Shown: positions 42,501 to 52,121, counted from the stretch's first letter. The stretch: DNA of 52,988 bases from Clostridia bacterium (GCA_009929275.1 SAAW01000005.1:1-52988); one strand, 5' to 3'. A program made the numbers and translations. The notes: generated by a model not told the origin, from the sequence alone.

Positions 42501-44093
42501 ATGAAAAAACAATCTTTTATCTTTGGGGCATTGATTTTAAGTGTCAGTGGAATTATTTGCAAAATCTTGGGTGCTTTTTACAAGATCCCGCTTGCAAACA
42601 TTCTCGGTGCACAAGGCATTGGAATCTACTATCTTATTTTTCCCGTTTATGCGTTGTTCATCACATTTGTGTCTTCCAGTTTCACCATTTCAATCTCAAA
42701 AAGTGTGACTAACGCAGTGGCGAAAAACGAGTGCAACTATGCTCACAGAATTTTTTGTGCTTCACTGATACTCCTTTTTTTCATTGGGCTTGGCATTTCA
42801 ATCTTGCTGTGTGTATTGTGCAAGGCAATCTCCACTTTGCAAGGCTTTGACAATGCTTTTGTTTGCTATTTAATTGTCGCTCCTGCCATTGTCGCAGTGG
42901 CTGTGTCCAGTGCGTTCAGGGGCTTTTTCCAAGGGCTTCACAATATGACGCCAAGTGCAGTCTCGCAAGTGATAAATCAAATCTTCAAACTTGCCACGGG
43001 CTTTCTTTTGGCAAGATTACTCATTGGGAATGGCGTCCTTTTTGGGACAGCAGGTGCAATTCTCGGCATTACAATTGCAGAAGTGCTCACATGTATATAT
43101 TTTGTTTGCGTTTATTTTGTTTTCAAAAAAAGGAACAAAAAATTTTTTGTGAAAGACGAAAATTCAAAAATGGAAAAGTTGACTTGCGTTATGAAAAGCG
43201 TTTTCAAGCAGTCAATCCCGTTCACATTAAGTTCGATAATTTTGCCAATGTCACTTGTCATCGATAGTTTTTTAATCCTAAATATTCTAAAATCTATGGG
43301 TTTTGAAAAACTTTTTTCCACAGGGCTTATGGGGCTGAATTCGGGTGTGGTGAATGCTCTTATCAATTTGCCGTCGACACTTTCGGTGGCTGTGTGTATG
43401 ACCATTGTGCCATACATTTCTTTTGCAATGTCAAAAAAAGATTATGTCGGAGTTAAAAGCAAAGCGTCGCTCGCTCTCAAACTCACAATGCTCATATCTC
43501 TTCCGTGTTGCATCATTTTTTCTGTATTTTCAAAAGAAATCATCACCACTTTATACGCGGGAAGTTTGCAAAGCGTGTATGAAATAAATGTCGCAAGTTC
43601 GCTTCTCACAATCTCGTCGATTAACATTTTTTATCTTGCGATTTTGCAACTCTCCACGGCATTTTTGCAAGCGATTAACAAGTCTTATGTTCCTGTTTTC
43701 AGCCTTTCCATAGGGCTCGTTTTTAAAGTTGTGTTTGAAGTTATTTTCATCAGCAATCCATATATGAACATTTCTGGGGCAGTCGTGTCAAATTCCGCGT
43801 GCTATTTTGTTGCGTGCCTTGTCAACATAATATATTTCAAAAAAGAATTTCGCATCACTTACTCATTTTTTAAGATTGTCATTTGCCCACTTATCGCAAG
43901 CGTCGTCGCAACTTTTTGCATCTTTTTGTCGCTTAAAATTGTTCAGGAGTTTTTCTCCATTTCAGTCTGCACGGTTCTCTCGCTAATTTTAGGAATTTTA
44001 ATATATATTTTCCTTATTTTTGTTTTGAAAACATTCACAAAGGAAGAAAAAGATGCCATATTTTTATCTAAATTTAGAAAAAAACGCACATAA
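42501..44093 (+). CDS. SpoVB/YabM-like lipid flippase (MOP superfamily)
   Basis: 530 residues with about 14 membrane helices. The N-terminus (SFIFGALILSVSGIICKILGAFYKIPLANILGAQGIGIYYL, cited only in parts) and FRGFFQGLHNMTPSAVSQVINQIFKL are the clear marks of the polysaccharide-export/SpoVB group. These proteins move lipid-linked precursors, for peptidoglycan or spore cortex, across the membrane. I take ATG 42501; a GTG at 42495 overlaps the spoVT stop and is also possible. Translation is probably coupled to spoVT. Confidence 0.9.
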   Translation: MKKQSFIFGALILSVSGIICKILGAFYKIPLANILGAQGIGIYYLIFPVYALFITFVSSSFTISISKSVTNAVAKNECNYAHRIFCASLILLFFIGLGISILLCVLCKAISTLQGFDNAFVCYLIVAPAIVAVAVSSAFRGFFQGLHNMTPSAVSQVINQIFKLATGFLLARLLIGNGVLFGTAGAILGITIAEVLTCIYFVCVYFVFKKRNKKFFVKDENSKMEKLTCVMKSVFKQSIPFTLSSIILPMSLVIDSFLILNILKSMGFEKLFSTGLMGLNSGVVNALINLPSTLSVAVCMTIVPYISFAMSKKDYVGVKSKASLALKLTMLISLPCCIIFSVFSKEIITTLYAGSLQSVYEINVASSLLTISSINIFYLAILQLSTAFLQAINKSYVPVFSLSIGLVFKVVFEVIFISNPYMNISGAVVSNSACYFVACLVNIIYFKKEFRITYSFFKIVICPLIASVVATFCIFLSLKIVQEFFSISVCTVLSLILGILIYIFLIFVLKTFTKEEKDAIFLSKFRKKRT

Positions 44094-44172
44094 AAATCTT
44101 TGGTGCATTTCAAAAAATATTGTTTCAATGTTTTTTTTGACGTTAAAATTAATGGAGATTTTGTCCAAAAGA

Positions 44173-44181
44173 TGTTAAAAT
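44173..44181 (+). promoter_or_regulatory. extended -10 of the dihydrouridine synthase gene, predicts a leaderless mRNA
   Basis: TGTTAAAAT, an extended -10, ends 6 bases before the ATG at 44188. No Shine-Dalgarno sequence lies between. A weak -35 only. Confidence 0.65.
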
Positions 44182-44187
44182 AAAATT

Positions 44188-45108
44188 ATGAAAATTGGAA
44201 ACATTGAAATAGAAAACAACTTAATTTTAGCGCCTATGGCAGGAGTGACTGACATTGCGTTTAGGGAACTTTGCAAGCACTTTGGAGCGGGTCTGACTGT
44301 CACTGAAATGGTGAGTGTGAAAGCACTCTTGTTTAAAAACAAGAAAACGCAGTTGCTCCTTGAAACCTTTTTAGGCGAAAAGCCTTGTGCCGTGCAAATT
44401 TTTGGACATTGCGCAGACGACTTTGAAAGGGTCCTTAAAAGTGGAGTCCTTGATAAATTTGACATAATTGACATAAATATGGGCTGTCCTGCTCCAAAGA
44501 TTGTGAAAAATGGCGATGGAAGTGCATTGCTTAAAAACTTTTCTCTTGCAAGAGAGATCGTGGAAACTTGCGTGAAAAGCACCAATAAACCAGTGACTGT
44601 GAAATTGCGAAAAGGGTTCTATGAAAACGACGATGTCCTTGTTTTATTTGCGAAGATGATTGAGGGAGCGGGTGCAAGTGCCATAACCATTCACCCACGC
44701 ACAAAATCACAAAATTATTCTGGAAAAATTGACATAAATGACATCAAAAAAGTTAAAGAAAGCGTGAAAATTCCTGTCATTGGAAATGGCGATGTCGTCG
44801 ACATTAAGTCATATGAAAATATGCTCAAAACGGGTTGTGACTCTGTTATGATCGGAAGACGCGCGGTGGGTTGTCCCGAGATTTTCTCAATTCTGTCAGG
44901 CAAAAATATTGATTTGACAAAGACTGAAATTATCAAACTTCACCTTGATATTTTGAAAAAATATTACGACGAAAAGTTTATTGCAAAAGTGTTCATAAGG
45001 CACGCATTTTCCTATGCCTCATTTGAAGAAGGTGCGGTGGAAAAGAGGAAAAAACTTGCATTTTGCAAAACTTTAAGTGAGATGGAAGAAGTTTTGTTTG
45101 AAAAGTGA
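44188..45108 (+). CDS. dusB: tRNA-dihydrouridine synthase, DusB type
   Basis: A 306-residue flavin enzyme reducing uridine to dihydrouridine in tRNA. FMN-site blocks: ILAPMAGVTDIAFRELC, DINMGCPAPKIVKNGDGSALL (catalytic Cys in GCPAP), TIHPRTKSQNYSG, and VIGNGDVVD then DSVMIGRRAVGCPEIF. The length and the GCPAPK motif match Firmicutes DusB. In Bacillus it is near lysS; here it stands alone after the flippase. Confidence 0.95.
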   Translation: MKIGNIEIENNLILAPMAGVTDIAFRELCKHFGAGLTVTEMVSVKALLFKNKKTQLLLETFLGEKPCAVQIFGHCADDFERVLKSGVLDKFDIIDINMGCPAPKIVKNGDGSALLKNFSLAREIVETCVKSTNKPVTVKLRKGFYENDDVLVLFAKMIEGAGASAITIHPRTKSQNYSGKIDINDIKKVKESVKIPVIGNGDVVDIKSYENMLKTGCDSVMIGRRAVGCPEIFSILSGKNIDLTKTEIIKLHLDILKKYYDEKFIAKVFIRHAFSYASFEEGAVEKRKKLAFCKTLSEMEEVLFEK

Positions 45109-45199
45109 TTTTTTTGTTTATTTTAGAGGCAAGGCTAGAGTAAAATTATTAAAATTTAATTGAAAACGAGCGAAATAAATATACAAATTTCTTAAAAAT

Positions 45200-45208
45200 T
45201 GCTAGAAT
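45200..45208 (+). promoter_or_regulatory. extended -10 promoter of the glycolytic genes
   Basis: TGCTAGAAT, an extended -10, 29 bases before the pgk ATG. No good -35 is visible at the correct spacing. Likely drives pgk-gpmI and possibly tpiA. Confidence 0.55.
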
Positions 45209-45237
45209 AAAGAAGTAAAAATTTGCAAGGAGTGAAT

Positions 45238-46440
45238 ATGAAAAGGACTATAAAAGATTTAGATATTGAAAATAAAAAGGTGCTTTTAAGGCTAGATTTC
45301 AACGTGCCAATCGATGAAAAAACGCACGAAATAACCGACGCAACAAGGATTATGGAGAGTTTGTCGACGATAAACTATCTTTGTGAGCATAAAGCAAAAG
45401 TAATCATCTGCTCTCATTTTGGCAGACCAAACGGCAAAATTGACCCAAATTATTCGCTTAAAATTGTGGCGGAAAAATTGAAAAAGATTGTCAAAAATAA
45501 GGTGGAATTTGCCACGGACACTGTGGGAAAAGATGCAAGACAAAAGATTAAGACAATGACTCCGGGGGAGATTGTCGTGCTTGAAAATCTCCGTTTTGAC
45601 AAGCGTGAAGAAGAAAATGACGAAGAATTTTGCAAAGAACTTGCAGGGCTTGCAGACATATATGTGAATGACGCATTTGGCACTGCCCACAGAAAACACG
45701 CTTCTACCTATGGCGTGGCAAAACTTCTTCCAAACGCGGTTGGATTTTTGATTGGCAAGGAACTTAAAGTTATGAACCAGATTATGACCGAACCAAACAG
45801 ACCATTTGTCGCCATTTTGGGCGGTGCGAAGATAAGTGACAAAATTCCCGTGATTGAAAATTTGATTGATAAAGCAGATGTCATCTTGATTGGTGGCGGA
45901 ATGAGTTACACTTTTCTCAAAGCAAAAGGTGGAAAAGTGGGCAAGTCGCTGGTGGACAATTCTAAAATTGAATTAGCGAAAAAATTGATGGAAAAAGCAG
46001 TGGCTAAAAATGTTGAGATTGTGCTTCCTGTCGATATTCTTTGCAACAAAGAATTTGATAGCAAAGAAAAACCAGTGAAATTTTTATCCATGGAGATTAG
46101 TGACGACTATATGGGTCTTGACATTGGACCTAAGACCATCAAAATGTTTAAAAAACACATCAAAAAAGCAGGCACAGTCATTTGGAACGGACCTCTTGGC
46201 GTGTTTGAAAATCCTATGTATGCAAGAGGAACGATGAAAGTGGCAAAATTTATGGCAAAGACAAAGGCCTTTTCATTTGTTGGCGGTGGCGACAGTGCGG
46301 CAGCAGTGGTGAAGTCAGGCTATGCAAAGAAAATCAATCATCTTTCAACAGGCGGAGGCGCTAGTTTGATGCTCCTTGAAGGCAAAGTTTTGCCGGGAAT
46401 TGAAGTTTTATCCGAGAAAGATGAGAAAAAGGAAAATTGA
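45238..46440 (+). CDS. pgk: phosphoglycerate kinase
   Basis: A 400-residue PGK (1,3-bisphosphoglycerate + ADP to 3-phosphoglycerate + ATP). Substrate side: [50 protein letters not shown]. Nucleotide side: [26 protein letters not shown] and [11 protein letters not shown] 45238 is behind AAGGAG; an upstream ATG at 45223 would take in the ribosome site. gap is not in the window. Confidence 0.98.
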   Translation: MKRTIKDLDIENKKVLLRLDFNVPIDEKTHEITDATRIMESLSTINYLCEHKAKVIICSHFGRPNGKIDPNYSLKIVAEKLKKIVKNKVEFATDTVGKDARQKIKTMTPGEIVVLENLRFDKREEENDEEFCKELAGLADIYVNDAFGTAHRKHASTYGVAKLLPNAVGFLIGKELKVMNQIMTEPNRPFVAILGGAKISDKIPVIENLIDKADVILIGGGMSYTFLKAKGGKVGKSLVDNSKIELAKKLMEKAVAKNVEIVLPVDILCNKEFDSKEKPVKFLSMEISDDYMGLDIGPKTIKMFKKHIKKAGTVIWNGPLGVFENPMYARGTMKVAKFMAKTKAFSFVGGGDSAAAVVKSGYAKKINHLSTGGGASLMLLEGKVLPGIEVLSEKDEKKEN

Positions 46441-46444
46441 GAGA

Positions 46445-47962
46445 GTGAATAAGAGAAAACTAACGGCGCTTATAATTATGGACGGGGTGGGCATTCCAAA
46501 GGACATTGAGAAAAGTGGAATTACACCCGAAAACACTGTGGAATTGCAAAAACTTAAAGATGAGTTTTCAAACACCACTCTTTTTGCAAGCGAAGAATAT
46601 GTCGGGCTTCCCATGGGTCAAGCAGGCACAAGCGAAGTTGGGCATATGACCATTGGAGATGGACGAGTCAATTTTCAGCCTCTTGTTAAAATCAACAAAG
46701 AGATTGAAAGCGGAGCATTTTTCAAAAATAAAGAACTCAACGATGCGATTGACTATGCAGTTAATAACCACAAAAACATTCACCTTTTAGGACTCACCAG
46801 CGACGGAGGTGTCCATTCCCACATTGAACATTTGTTTGCTCTTTTGGAACTTTGCAAAAAACGAAAATTTTTTGACGTTTTCATTCATTTTGTGAGTGAC
46901 GGCAGAGATACCGAGCCAAAAAGTGTTAAAAGATATCTCGAACAAGTGCAAAACTATATCAAATTGGTGGGTTGCGGAAGTCTTGCCAGCATCGTGGGAA
47001 GATTTTATGCTTTCGACCGTGACAAAAATTATGATAGAAACAAACTTGCTTATGACCTTTGGGTGAGGGGAAAAGGCGAAATATTTGAGAATTATAACCA
47101 AGCAATTGACAAAGCCTATAAGGCAGGCGAAACAGACGAGTTCATCAAGCCCATTGTTTTATTAAACAAAAATAAACAAGTGACTGAAATAAAACAGGGC
47201 GACGTCGTCATCTCCTACAATTTCCGTGCAGACAGAGAAAGGCAACTCACATACATTATGGCAGAGGACAACGACCTTGATTTTGTTGAGAAATTGAACT
47301 TATATTTTGTGACGATGACGGAGTATGATGAGACTTTTAAAAATGTTCACGTAGTTTTTGAAAATCAGTCGCACGACAAGATTTTATCGCAAGTTTTAAG
47401 CGAAAATGGAGTGAAACAGGTGAAGATTGCCGAAACTGAAAAATATGCTCATCTCACTTTCTTTTTCAATTCTGGCAAGCAAGATACCTTTGAAAATGAA
47501 GAAAGAATTTTGATTGATTCCAAAAAAATGGCGAGTTATGCCTCTTGTCCTGAAATGTCGGCAGAAAAGATTGCTGATAAAGCAGTTGAAGTTATGGATA
47601 AATATGACTTTATTGCGATTAATTTTGCAAATTGCGATATGGTGGGACATTCAGGCGACAAAATGGCAACGAGAAAAGCAATGCAAGTTGTGGACGTTTG
47701 TGTCAAAAAAGTCGTGGACGAAGTCTTAAAACGGGGCGGGCAGGGCATTGTGACTGCCGACCACGGCAACGCGGATATTATGGAATATGACGACCACAGC
47801 CCCCACACTTCCCACACAATCTCAAAAGTTCCACTTATTCTTTTTGGTAGAGAAAAGATGAAATTAAAGGAAAACGGCACACTTGCAGACATCGCTCCAA
47901 CCCTTCTTAAATTGATGTCCATACAGATTCCTTCTGAAATGACAGGAAAACCATTGTTTTAG
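46445..47962 (+). CDS. gpmI: phosphoglycerate mutase, cofactor-independent
   Basis: 505 residues, alkaline phosphatase superfamily, manganese-dependent, converting 3- to 2-phosphoglycerate. Metal and catalytic sites: ALIIMDGVG (Asp), the Ser in TSEVGHMTIGDGR that is phosphorylated, VSDGRDTEPKS, RADRERQLTY, MVGHSGD and TADHGNAD. The GTG at 46445, four bases after pgk, gives the family N-terminus; an ATG at 46421 inside pgk is the alternative. Co-transcribed with pgk. Confidence 0.96.
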   Translation: MNKRKLTALIIMDGVGIPKDIEKSGITPENTVELQKLKDEFSNTTLFASEEYVGLPMGQAGTSEVGHMTIGDGRVNFQPLVKINKEIESGAFFKNKELNDAIDYAVNNHKNIHLLGLTSDGGVHSHIEHLFALLELCKKRKFFDVFIHFVSDGRDTEPKSVKRYLEQVQNYIKLVGCGSLASIVGRFYAFDRDKNYDRNKLAYDLWVRGKGEIFENYNQAIDKAYKAGETDEFIKPIVLLNKNKQVTEIKQGDVVISYNFRADRERQLTYIMAEDNDLDFVEKLNLYFVTMTEYDETFKNVHVVFENQSHDKILSQVLSENGVKQVKIAETEKYAHLTFFFNSGKQDTFENEERILIDSKKMASYASCPEMSAEKIADKAVEVMDKYDFIAINFANCDMVGHSGDKMATRKAMQVVDVCVKKVVDEVLKRGGQGIVTADHGNADIMEYDDHSPHTSHTISKVPLILFGREKMKLKENGTLADIAPTLLKLMSIQIPSEMTGKPLF

Positions 47963-48009
47963 AGATAAAGATTTTTAAAGCAAAATAAATAAAAAAAAAG
48001 GAGAAAATT

Positions 48010-48798
48010 ATGCGTAAAAAATATGTGATTGCAAACTTTAAAATGAATAAGGTTGATGAGGAGATTAAAAACTATCTTTCCACCCTTATCCCAATGGTCG
48101 TGTCTGCCACTTCGCAGATTGTTCTTGCTGTGCCAAATGTTTCCATTAAAACAGCAGTTGAAAAAGTTAAAGGCTCAAACATTCTCATCGCTGGGCAGAA
48201 CTTAAACGAAAATGATTTCGGCACTTTCACAGGTGAAGTGAATGGCGAAATGCTCGTGGGCGTGGGGGCGGAATGTGTTGTCGTTGGGCATAGTGAGAGA
48301 AGAAATAAGTTTAATGAAACAAACGAACTTGTTAATAAGAAAATTTTTAAAGCCCTTAAAAATAGCCTTATTTGCATTTTTTGTGTCGGCGAAACTCTTT
48401 ATGAACGGAAAAATCAACTCACGGCTCAAGTTTTGCAACAGCAGATTTCAATTGGACTCAAAGGACTTTATGCAAATGAACTCAACCATATTGTCATTGC
48501 ATACGAACCAGTTTGGGCTATCGGCACAGGCACAATCCCAATGGACGTGGAGATTTTGGAGACTGTGAAGTTAATTAGAAACATTTTAACAGATATGTAT
48601 GACGCAAAAATTGCAAATGATGTTTCGGTGCTTTATGGCGGGAGTGTGAATGAAACAAACTGCAAAAAGATTTCAAAATTGAGCGGTGTAGACGGCGTTT
48701 TTGTCGGCGGAGTGTCACTTGTGCCAGAGAAATTTGGGCAGATTATAAGTGCTTTCGACACTAAAAAGAAAGAAAAAATGCCTATTGAAAATAAATAG
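48010..48798 (+). CDS. tpiA: triose-phosphate isomerase
   Basis: A 262-residue TIM barrel. Active-site parts: ANFKMN (Asn, Lys), VVVGHSERR (His), AYEPVWAIGTG (Glu and loop 6), and the phosphate binder YGGSVNETN. Slightly long at the C-terminus (DTKKKEKMPIENK). AAGGAG before the ATG. Follows gpmI by 47 bases. Confidence 0.97.
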   Translation: MRKKYVIANFKMNKVDEEIKNYLSTLIPMVVSATSQIVLAVPNVSIKTAVEKVKGSNILIAGQNLNENDFGTFTGEVNGEMLVGVGAECVVVGHSERRNKFNETNELVNKKIFKALKNSLICIFCVGETLYERKNQLTAQVLQQQISIGLKGLYANELNHIVIAYEPVWAIGTGTIPMDVEILETVKLIRNILTDMYDAKIANDVSVLYGGSVNETNCKKISKLSGVDGVFVGGVSLVPEKFGQIISAFDTKKKEKMPIENK

Positions 48799-48813
48799 AA
48801 ACTATTGTATAAT
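48785..48813 (+). promoter_or_regulatory. promoter of the small membrane protein gene
   Basis: TTGAAA (48785-48790), 17 bases, TATAAT (48808-48813). The -35 box lies inside the end of tpiA. Confidence 0.7.
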
Positions 48814-48837
48814 CCATATGGAGAGAGTGTTTAGGTT

Positions 48838-49041
48838 ATGGATTATTTTTGGGTTATTATAAATTTTTTGAGAAGCAATTTTTTCTATGACTTAAAGTCG
48901 TCTATTGTTTCAATCTCTTTTATTTTGCTTCTATATTTTTTAAACAAACTTTTGAAAGATAAAGGCGACAAATTGGGCAAAACATTACAATATCTTTTAG
49001 AAACTGCAATGTGTTTTGCAACTTTGATGATTGTTATGTGA
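48838..49041 (+). CDS. small membrane protein, 67 residues
   Basis: No family recognised. Two hydrophobic segments: residues about 21-36 (SIVSISFILLLYFLN) and 51-67 (LETAMCFATLMIVM), separated by a charged stretch (KLLKDKGDKLGK). GGAGAGAG precedes the ATG by 10 bases. It sits between tpiA and secG with its own promoter. It could be an unstudied helper of SecG, but only position hints at this. Confidence 0.65.
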   Translation: MDYFWVIINFLRSNFFYDLKSSIVSISFILLLYFLNKLLKDKGDKLGKTLQYLLETAMCFATLMIVM

Positions 49042-49046
49042 AAAGT

Positions 49047-49075
49047 TTGATTTTATTTTTAAAGTGTGTTAAAAT
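49047..49075 (+). promoter_or_regulatory. promoter of secG
   Basis: TTGATT (49047-49052), 17 bases, TAAAAT (49070-49075) preceded by TGT. A short leader with AAAAGGAG follows. Confidence 0.8.
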
Positions 49076-49106
49076 CATTTCGTTTTAATAAAAAGGAGTT
49101 CTTTAT

Positions 49107-49424
49107 ATGTTATATCTTTTAGGCGATAGTCTTGCCCCAAATTGGGTCGTCAATTCATTTCCAATAATTAAATTTGTTATTTTGTTGCTCATTCTAATTG
49201 CTTCAATCACTTTGGTTGTTGTTGTGATGGTTCAGGAAAGTGAGGGCGGAGATTCTGTTAACTCCGTGACAGGCATCAAAGAAACATATTTTTCCAAAAA
49301 CAAAGGGCTTAACCGTGAAGTCCGCTTGAGAAAGTTGACAGTTGCCCTTGCAATCTTCATCGCAGTTGCAACAATTGCTTTCTTTGTCTTGACGACAATC
49401 TATGGCGGAAGTCTGTGGGGCTAA
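49107..49424 (+). CDS. secG: protein-export membrane protein SecG
   Basis: A 105-residue, two-helix membrane subunit of the SecYEG channel. First helix at about 22-42 (IKFVILLLILIASITLVVVV), then the typical turn VQESEGGD and the loop YFSKNKGLNRE, then the second helix at about 77-98. The GLNRE/DR loop is a SecG hallmark. It precedes rnr-smpB-ssrA as in Bacillus and Clostridium. Confidence 0.92.
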   Translation: MLYLLGDSLAPNWVVNSFPIIKFVILLLILIASITLVVVVMVQESEGGDSVNSVTGIKETYFSKNKGLNREVRLRKLTVALAIFIAVATIAFFVLTTIYGGSLWG

Positions 49425-49459
49425 GATTATATAATTAAAAGTTCAATAATATTTTCAAC

Positions 49460-49492
49460 AAAACTCTTTGCTTTTTGTGAAGAGTTTTTTAT
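49460..49492 (+). terminator. terminator after secG
   Basis: AAAACTCTT pairs with AAGAGTTTT (9 bp, loop about 11 bases), followed by further T. It separates secG from rnr. Confidence 0.85.
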
Positions 49493-49505
49493 TTTGCCTT
49501 TTAAT

Positions 49506-49534
49506 TTGACAAAAACATAAGTAAGAACTAAACT
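49506..49534 (+). promoter_or_regulatory. promoter of rnr, predicts a leaderless mRNA
   Basis: TTGACA, 17 bases, TAAACT. The -10 ends about 6 bases before the ATG and no ribosome site is visible. Positions are good to within two bases. Confidence 0.65.
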
Positions 49535-49540
49535 AAAATA

Positions 49541-51643
49541 ATGGAAATATTAGAGAAAAAAATATTAGAATTAATGAACAAAAGATTTTTTAATCATAAG
49601 GGCATTGATAAACTCGCAAAGATTTTGAGTGAGCAACTAAATGAAAATTATGACAAAGTGCTTATCGCGTTAAAAAACTTGGAAAAGTCTGGCGACATCT
49701 ATGAATTCACAAAGCATAAGTATGTCACAAGTGAAAGTGCAGGATTGGTGAAAGGCAGGATTGGCTTCAATTCGCCAAATTTTGGCTTTGTTTCAAATCC
49801 TTCAAGCGACATTTTTGTGGGAAGAAGAAATGCTCTTGGGGCTTTTGATGGCGACATTGTGCTTTGTAAAGTTACGCTTGAAAGTCAAGGTGGCAAGAAA
49901 CGCGAAGGCAAAGTCTTAAAGATTTTGGCGCGTGATAACGAGAAGATTGTGGGCACTTTTATGCAAGTCAAAAGTTATGGCTATGTGAAAGCGGACAGGA
50001 AGAATTTTGACATTTTCATTCCCGCTGGAGAGACCCTTGGGGCAAAAGACGGCGACAAAGTTGTCTGTGACATCACACAATATAAATCGGGCAATCCTGT
50101 GGGCAAAGTTGTGGAAGTCATCGGCTCTTTGCAGGAAAAAGGCAATGACATAAAGTGGCTTTTAAGACAATATAAAGTGAATGACATTTTTCCTGAAAAT
50201 GTGCTTAAAATGGCACGAAGTTTTGGAGATACAGTTGACGCAGAAAGAGCGAAAGACAGGCGTGACCTAAGAAAAGAAATGCTCTTCACCATTGACGGTG
50301 CAGACGCGAAAGATTTGGACGATGCAGTGTCTCTCAAAAAGAACAGCGACGGCACATTCTTGCTTGGAGTGCACATTGCCGACGTGGGCGAATATGTGAG
50401 ATTTGAAGGCTCAATCGATGAAGAGGCTTTTAAACGTGGCACCAGCATCTATTTCTTAAATCACGTCATTCCAATGCTTCCAAAAGAACTTTCAAACGGA
50501 ATTTGCTCTCTTAATGAAGGAGTGGACAGGCTGGCTTTAAGCGTTTTGATGAAGATTGATGCAACAGGCGAAGTGACGGGAAGTGAGATTTTTGAGAGCA
50601 TTATTAACAGTCGTCACAGGTTGACTTATGACGAAGTGCTTCAAGTCATTGAGGGCGACACAAGAACACAAGAAAGACTTTCGGATATTAAACAAACGCT
50701 CCTTGATATGAGCGAACTTTCCAGCATTTTAGAAAATAGACGAAAAAAATTGGGTTCGCTGGATTTTGACTTGCCGGAGGGCAAAGTGCTTGTCGACGGC
50801 GACGGCAAACCTGTCGATGTTGTGAAAAGAGTTTCCACGAAGTCCACAAAATTAATTGAAACATTTATGGTTGTTGCAAATGAGGTGGTGGCGAAGACTT
50901 TTTCGCAAGCCAAGATTCCTTTTGTCTATCGTGTGCACGAAAATCCAGACCCAGATAAAATGTCCACTTTCTATAATTTTCTTGACACTTTGGGGATAAA
51001 GTCTCCACAAGATAAAAAGGATATTGAGCCAAAAGATTTGCAAAATATTTTAAAGCAAGTTGAAGGGCAAGATTTGGCGGAAGTTGTCAATATGGTTATG
51101 CTTCGAAGCCTTAAAAAAGCAAAATATCTCGACAAATGTCTTGGGCATTTTGGCTTGGCACTCACCTATTATTGCCATTTTACTTCGCCTATCAGGCGAT
51201 ATCCAGACCTCACAATTCACAGAATTATAAAAGAATATCTACATCATAACTATGCTCTCATCAAGTCGCCAAAAATGGTAGATTTTGTCGTCAAATCAAG
51301 TGCACAATCGAGCAATCAAGAGAAAATTAGTGAAGAAGTTGAGCGTGCTATTGAAGACTATAAAAAATGTGAATATATGTCGCAATTCATTGGTCAGACT
51401 TTTTCTGGCATAATTTCTGGCGTTAATCAACGAGGATTTTATGTCGAACTTCCAAACACTTGCGAGGGGCAGGTGAGCATTTCTTCATTAAAAGACAACT
51501 TTTATAATTTTGATGAACGCAATCTTATGCTTGTCAGCAAACACAATTTCTATAAAATTGGTGAAAAAGTGGAAGTTAAACTGCTCAGCTGTAACTTGCC
51601 AGAGAGAAAGACAGAATTTGAAGTTTTGAAAAAAATTAAGTAG
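49541..51643 (+). CDS. rnr: ribonuclease R
   Basis: A 700-residue 3'-5' exoribonuclease of the RNB family. Order: N-terminal winged-helix part (residues about 1-70), two cold-shock domains (about 70-210), the RNB domain with the magnesium site in DGADAKDLDDAVSL (about 249-262) and HFTSPIRRYPDLTIH, and a C-terminal S1 domain (about 625-698, GIISGVNQRGFYVEL). The Lys-rich tail of many homologues is missing. It degrades structured RNA and works with tmRNA and SmpB in removing stalled messages; it lies just before smpB. Confidence 0.97.
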   Translation: MEILEKKILELMNKRFFNHKGIDKLAKILSEQLNENYDKVLIALKNLEKSGDIYEFTKHKYVTSESAGLVKGRIGFNSPNFGFVSNPSSDIFVGRRNALGAFDGDIVLCKVTLESQGGKKREGKVLKILARDNEKIVGTFMQVKSYGYVKADRKNFDIFIPAGETLGAKDGDKVVCDITQYKSGNPVGKVVEVIGSLQEKGNDIKWLLRQYKVNDIFPENVLKMARSFGDTVDAERAKDRRDLRKEMLFTIDGADAKDLDDAVSLKKNSDGTFLLGVHIADVGEYVRFEGSIDEEAFKRGTSIYFLNHVIPMLPKELSNGICSLNEGVDRLALSVLMKIDATGEVTGSEIFESIINSRHRLTYDEVLQVIEGDTRTQERLSDIKQTLLDMSELSSILENRRKKLGSLDFDLPEGKVLVDGDGKPVDVVKRVSTKSTKLIETFMVVANEVVAKTFSQAKIPFVYRVHENPDPDKMSTFYNFLDTLGIKSPQDKKDIEPKDLQNILKQVEGQDLAEVVNMVMLRSLKKAKYLDKCLGHFGLALTYYCHFTSPIRRYPDLTIHRIIKEYLHHNYALIKSPKMVDFVVKSSAQSSNQEKISEEVERAIEDYKKCEYMSQFIGQTFSGIISGVNQRGFYVELPNTCEGQVSISSLKDNFYNFDERNLMLVSKHNFYKIGEKVEVKLLSCNLPERKTEFEVLKKIK

Positions 51644-51656
51644 TTTTAATTTTTTG

Positions 51657-51665
51657 TGATATAAT
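51657..51665 (+). promoter_or_regulatory. extended -10 promoter of smpB
   Basis: TGATATAAT, an extended -10, just after the rnr stop. AGGAG at about 51673 and the ATG at 51684 follow, giving a leader of about 12 bases. Confidence 0.6.
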
Positions 51666-51683
51666 TTTTTTTAGGAGAGTAAA

Positions 51684-52121
51684 ATGAAAGTGGTTGCAAG
51701 CAACAAGTTTGCGAATTTTAACTATTTTCTTCTTGAAACTTTCGAAGCAGGCATTATTCTTAAAGGTTGTGAGATAAAATCAATTAGGCAAAATGGAATG
51801 ACCTTAAACGAGAGTTTTGTTTTGCTGTCTAAAAATAAAGTCTTTTTGAAGAATTGCTTTGTAAAACCCTATCAAACTGTGAATGGATTTAGCCCCGAAG
51901 CAACAAGAGACAGAGAATTGCTCCTTAACAAAACAGAGATTTTAAAACTCAAAGAAAAAGTGGAAAAACAGGGATTAACCATTATTCCAGTTAAAGCATA
52001 TTTTAAAAATGAAAGACTGAAAATTGAGATTGCCCTTGCAAAAGGCAAGAAACTTTATAATAAAAAACAAGACCTTAAAGAGCGAGATATTATGCGTGAA
52101 CAAGAAAGAAACCTTTTTTGA
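51684..52121 (+). CDS. smpB: SsrA-binding protein SmpB
   Basis: A 145-residue protein that carries tmRNA to stalled ribosomes. OB-fold blocks: ASNKFANFNYFLLETFEAGI, LKGCEIKSIRQNGMTLNES, and YFKNERLKIEIALAKGKKLYNKKQ. The basic C-terminal helix (KERDIMREQERNLF) that enters the mRNA channel is present, slightly shorter than average. tmRNA follows within 240 bases. Confidence 0.97.
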   Translation: MKVVASNKFANFNYFLLETFEAGIILKGCEIKSIRQNGMTLNESFVLLSKNKVFLKNCFVKPYQTVNGFSPEATRDRELLLNKTEILKLKEKVEKQGLTIIPVKAYFKNERLKIEIALAKGKKLYNKKQDLKERDIMREQERNLF

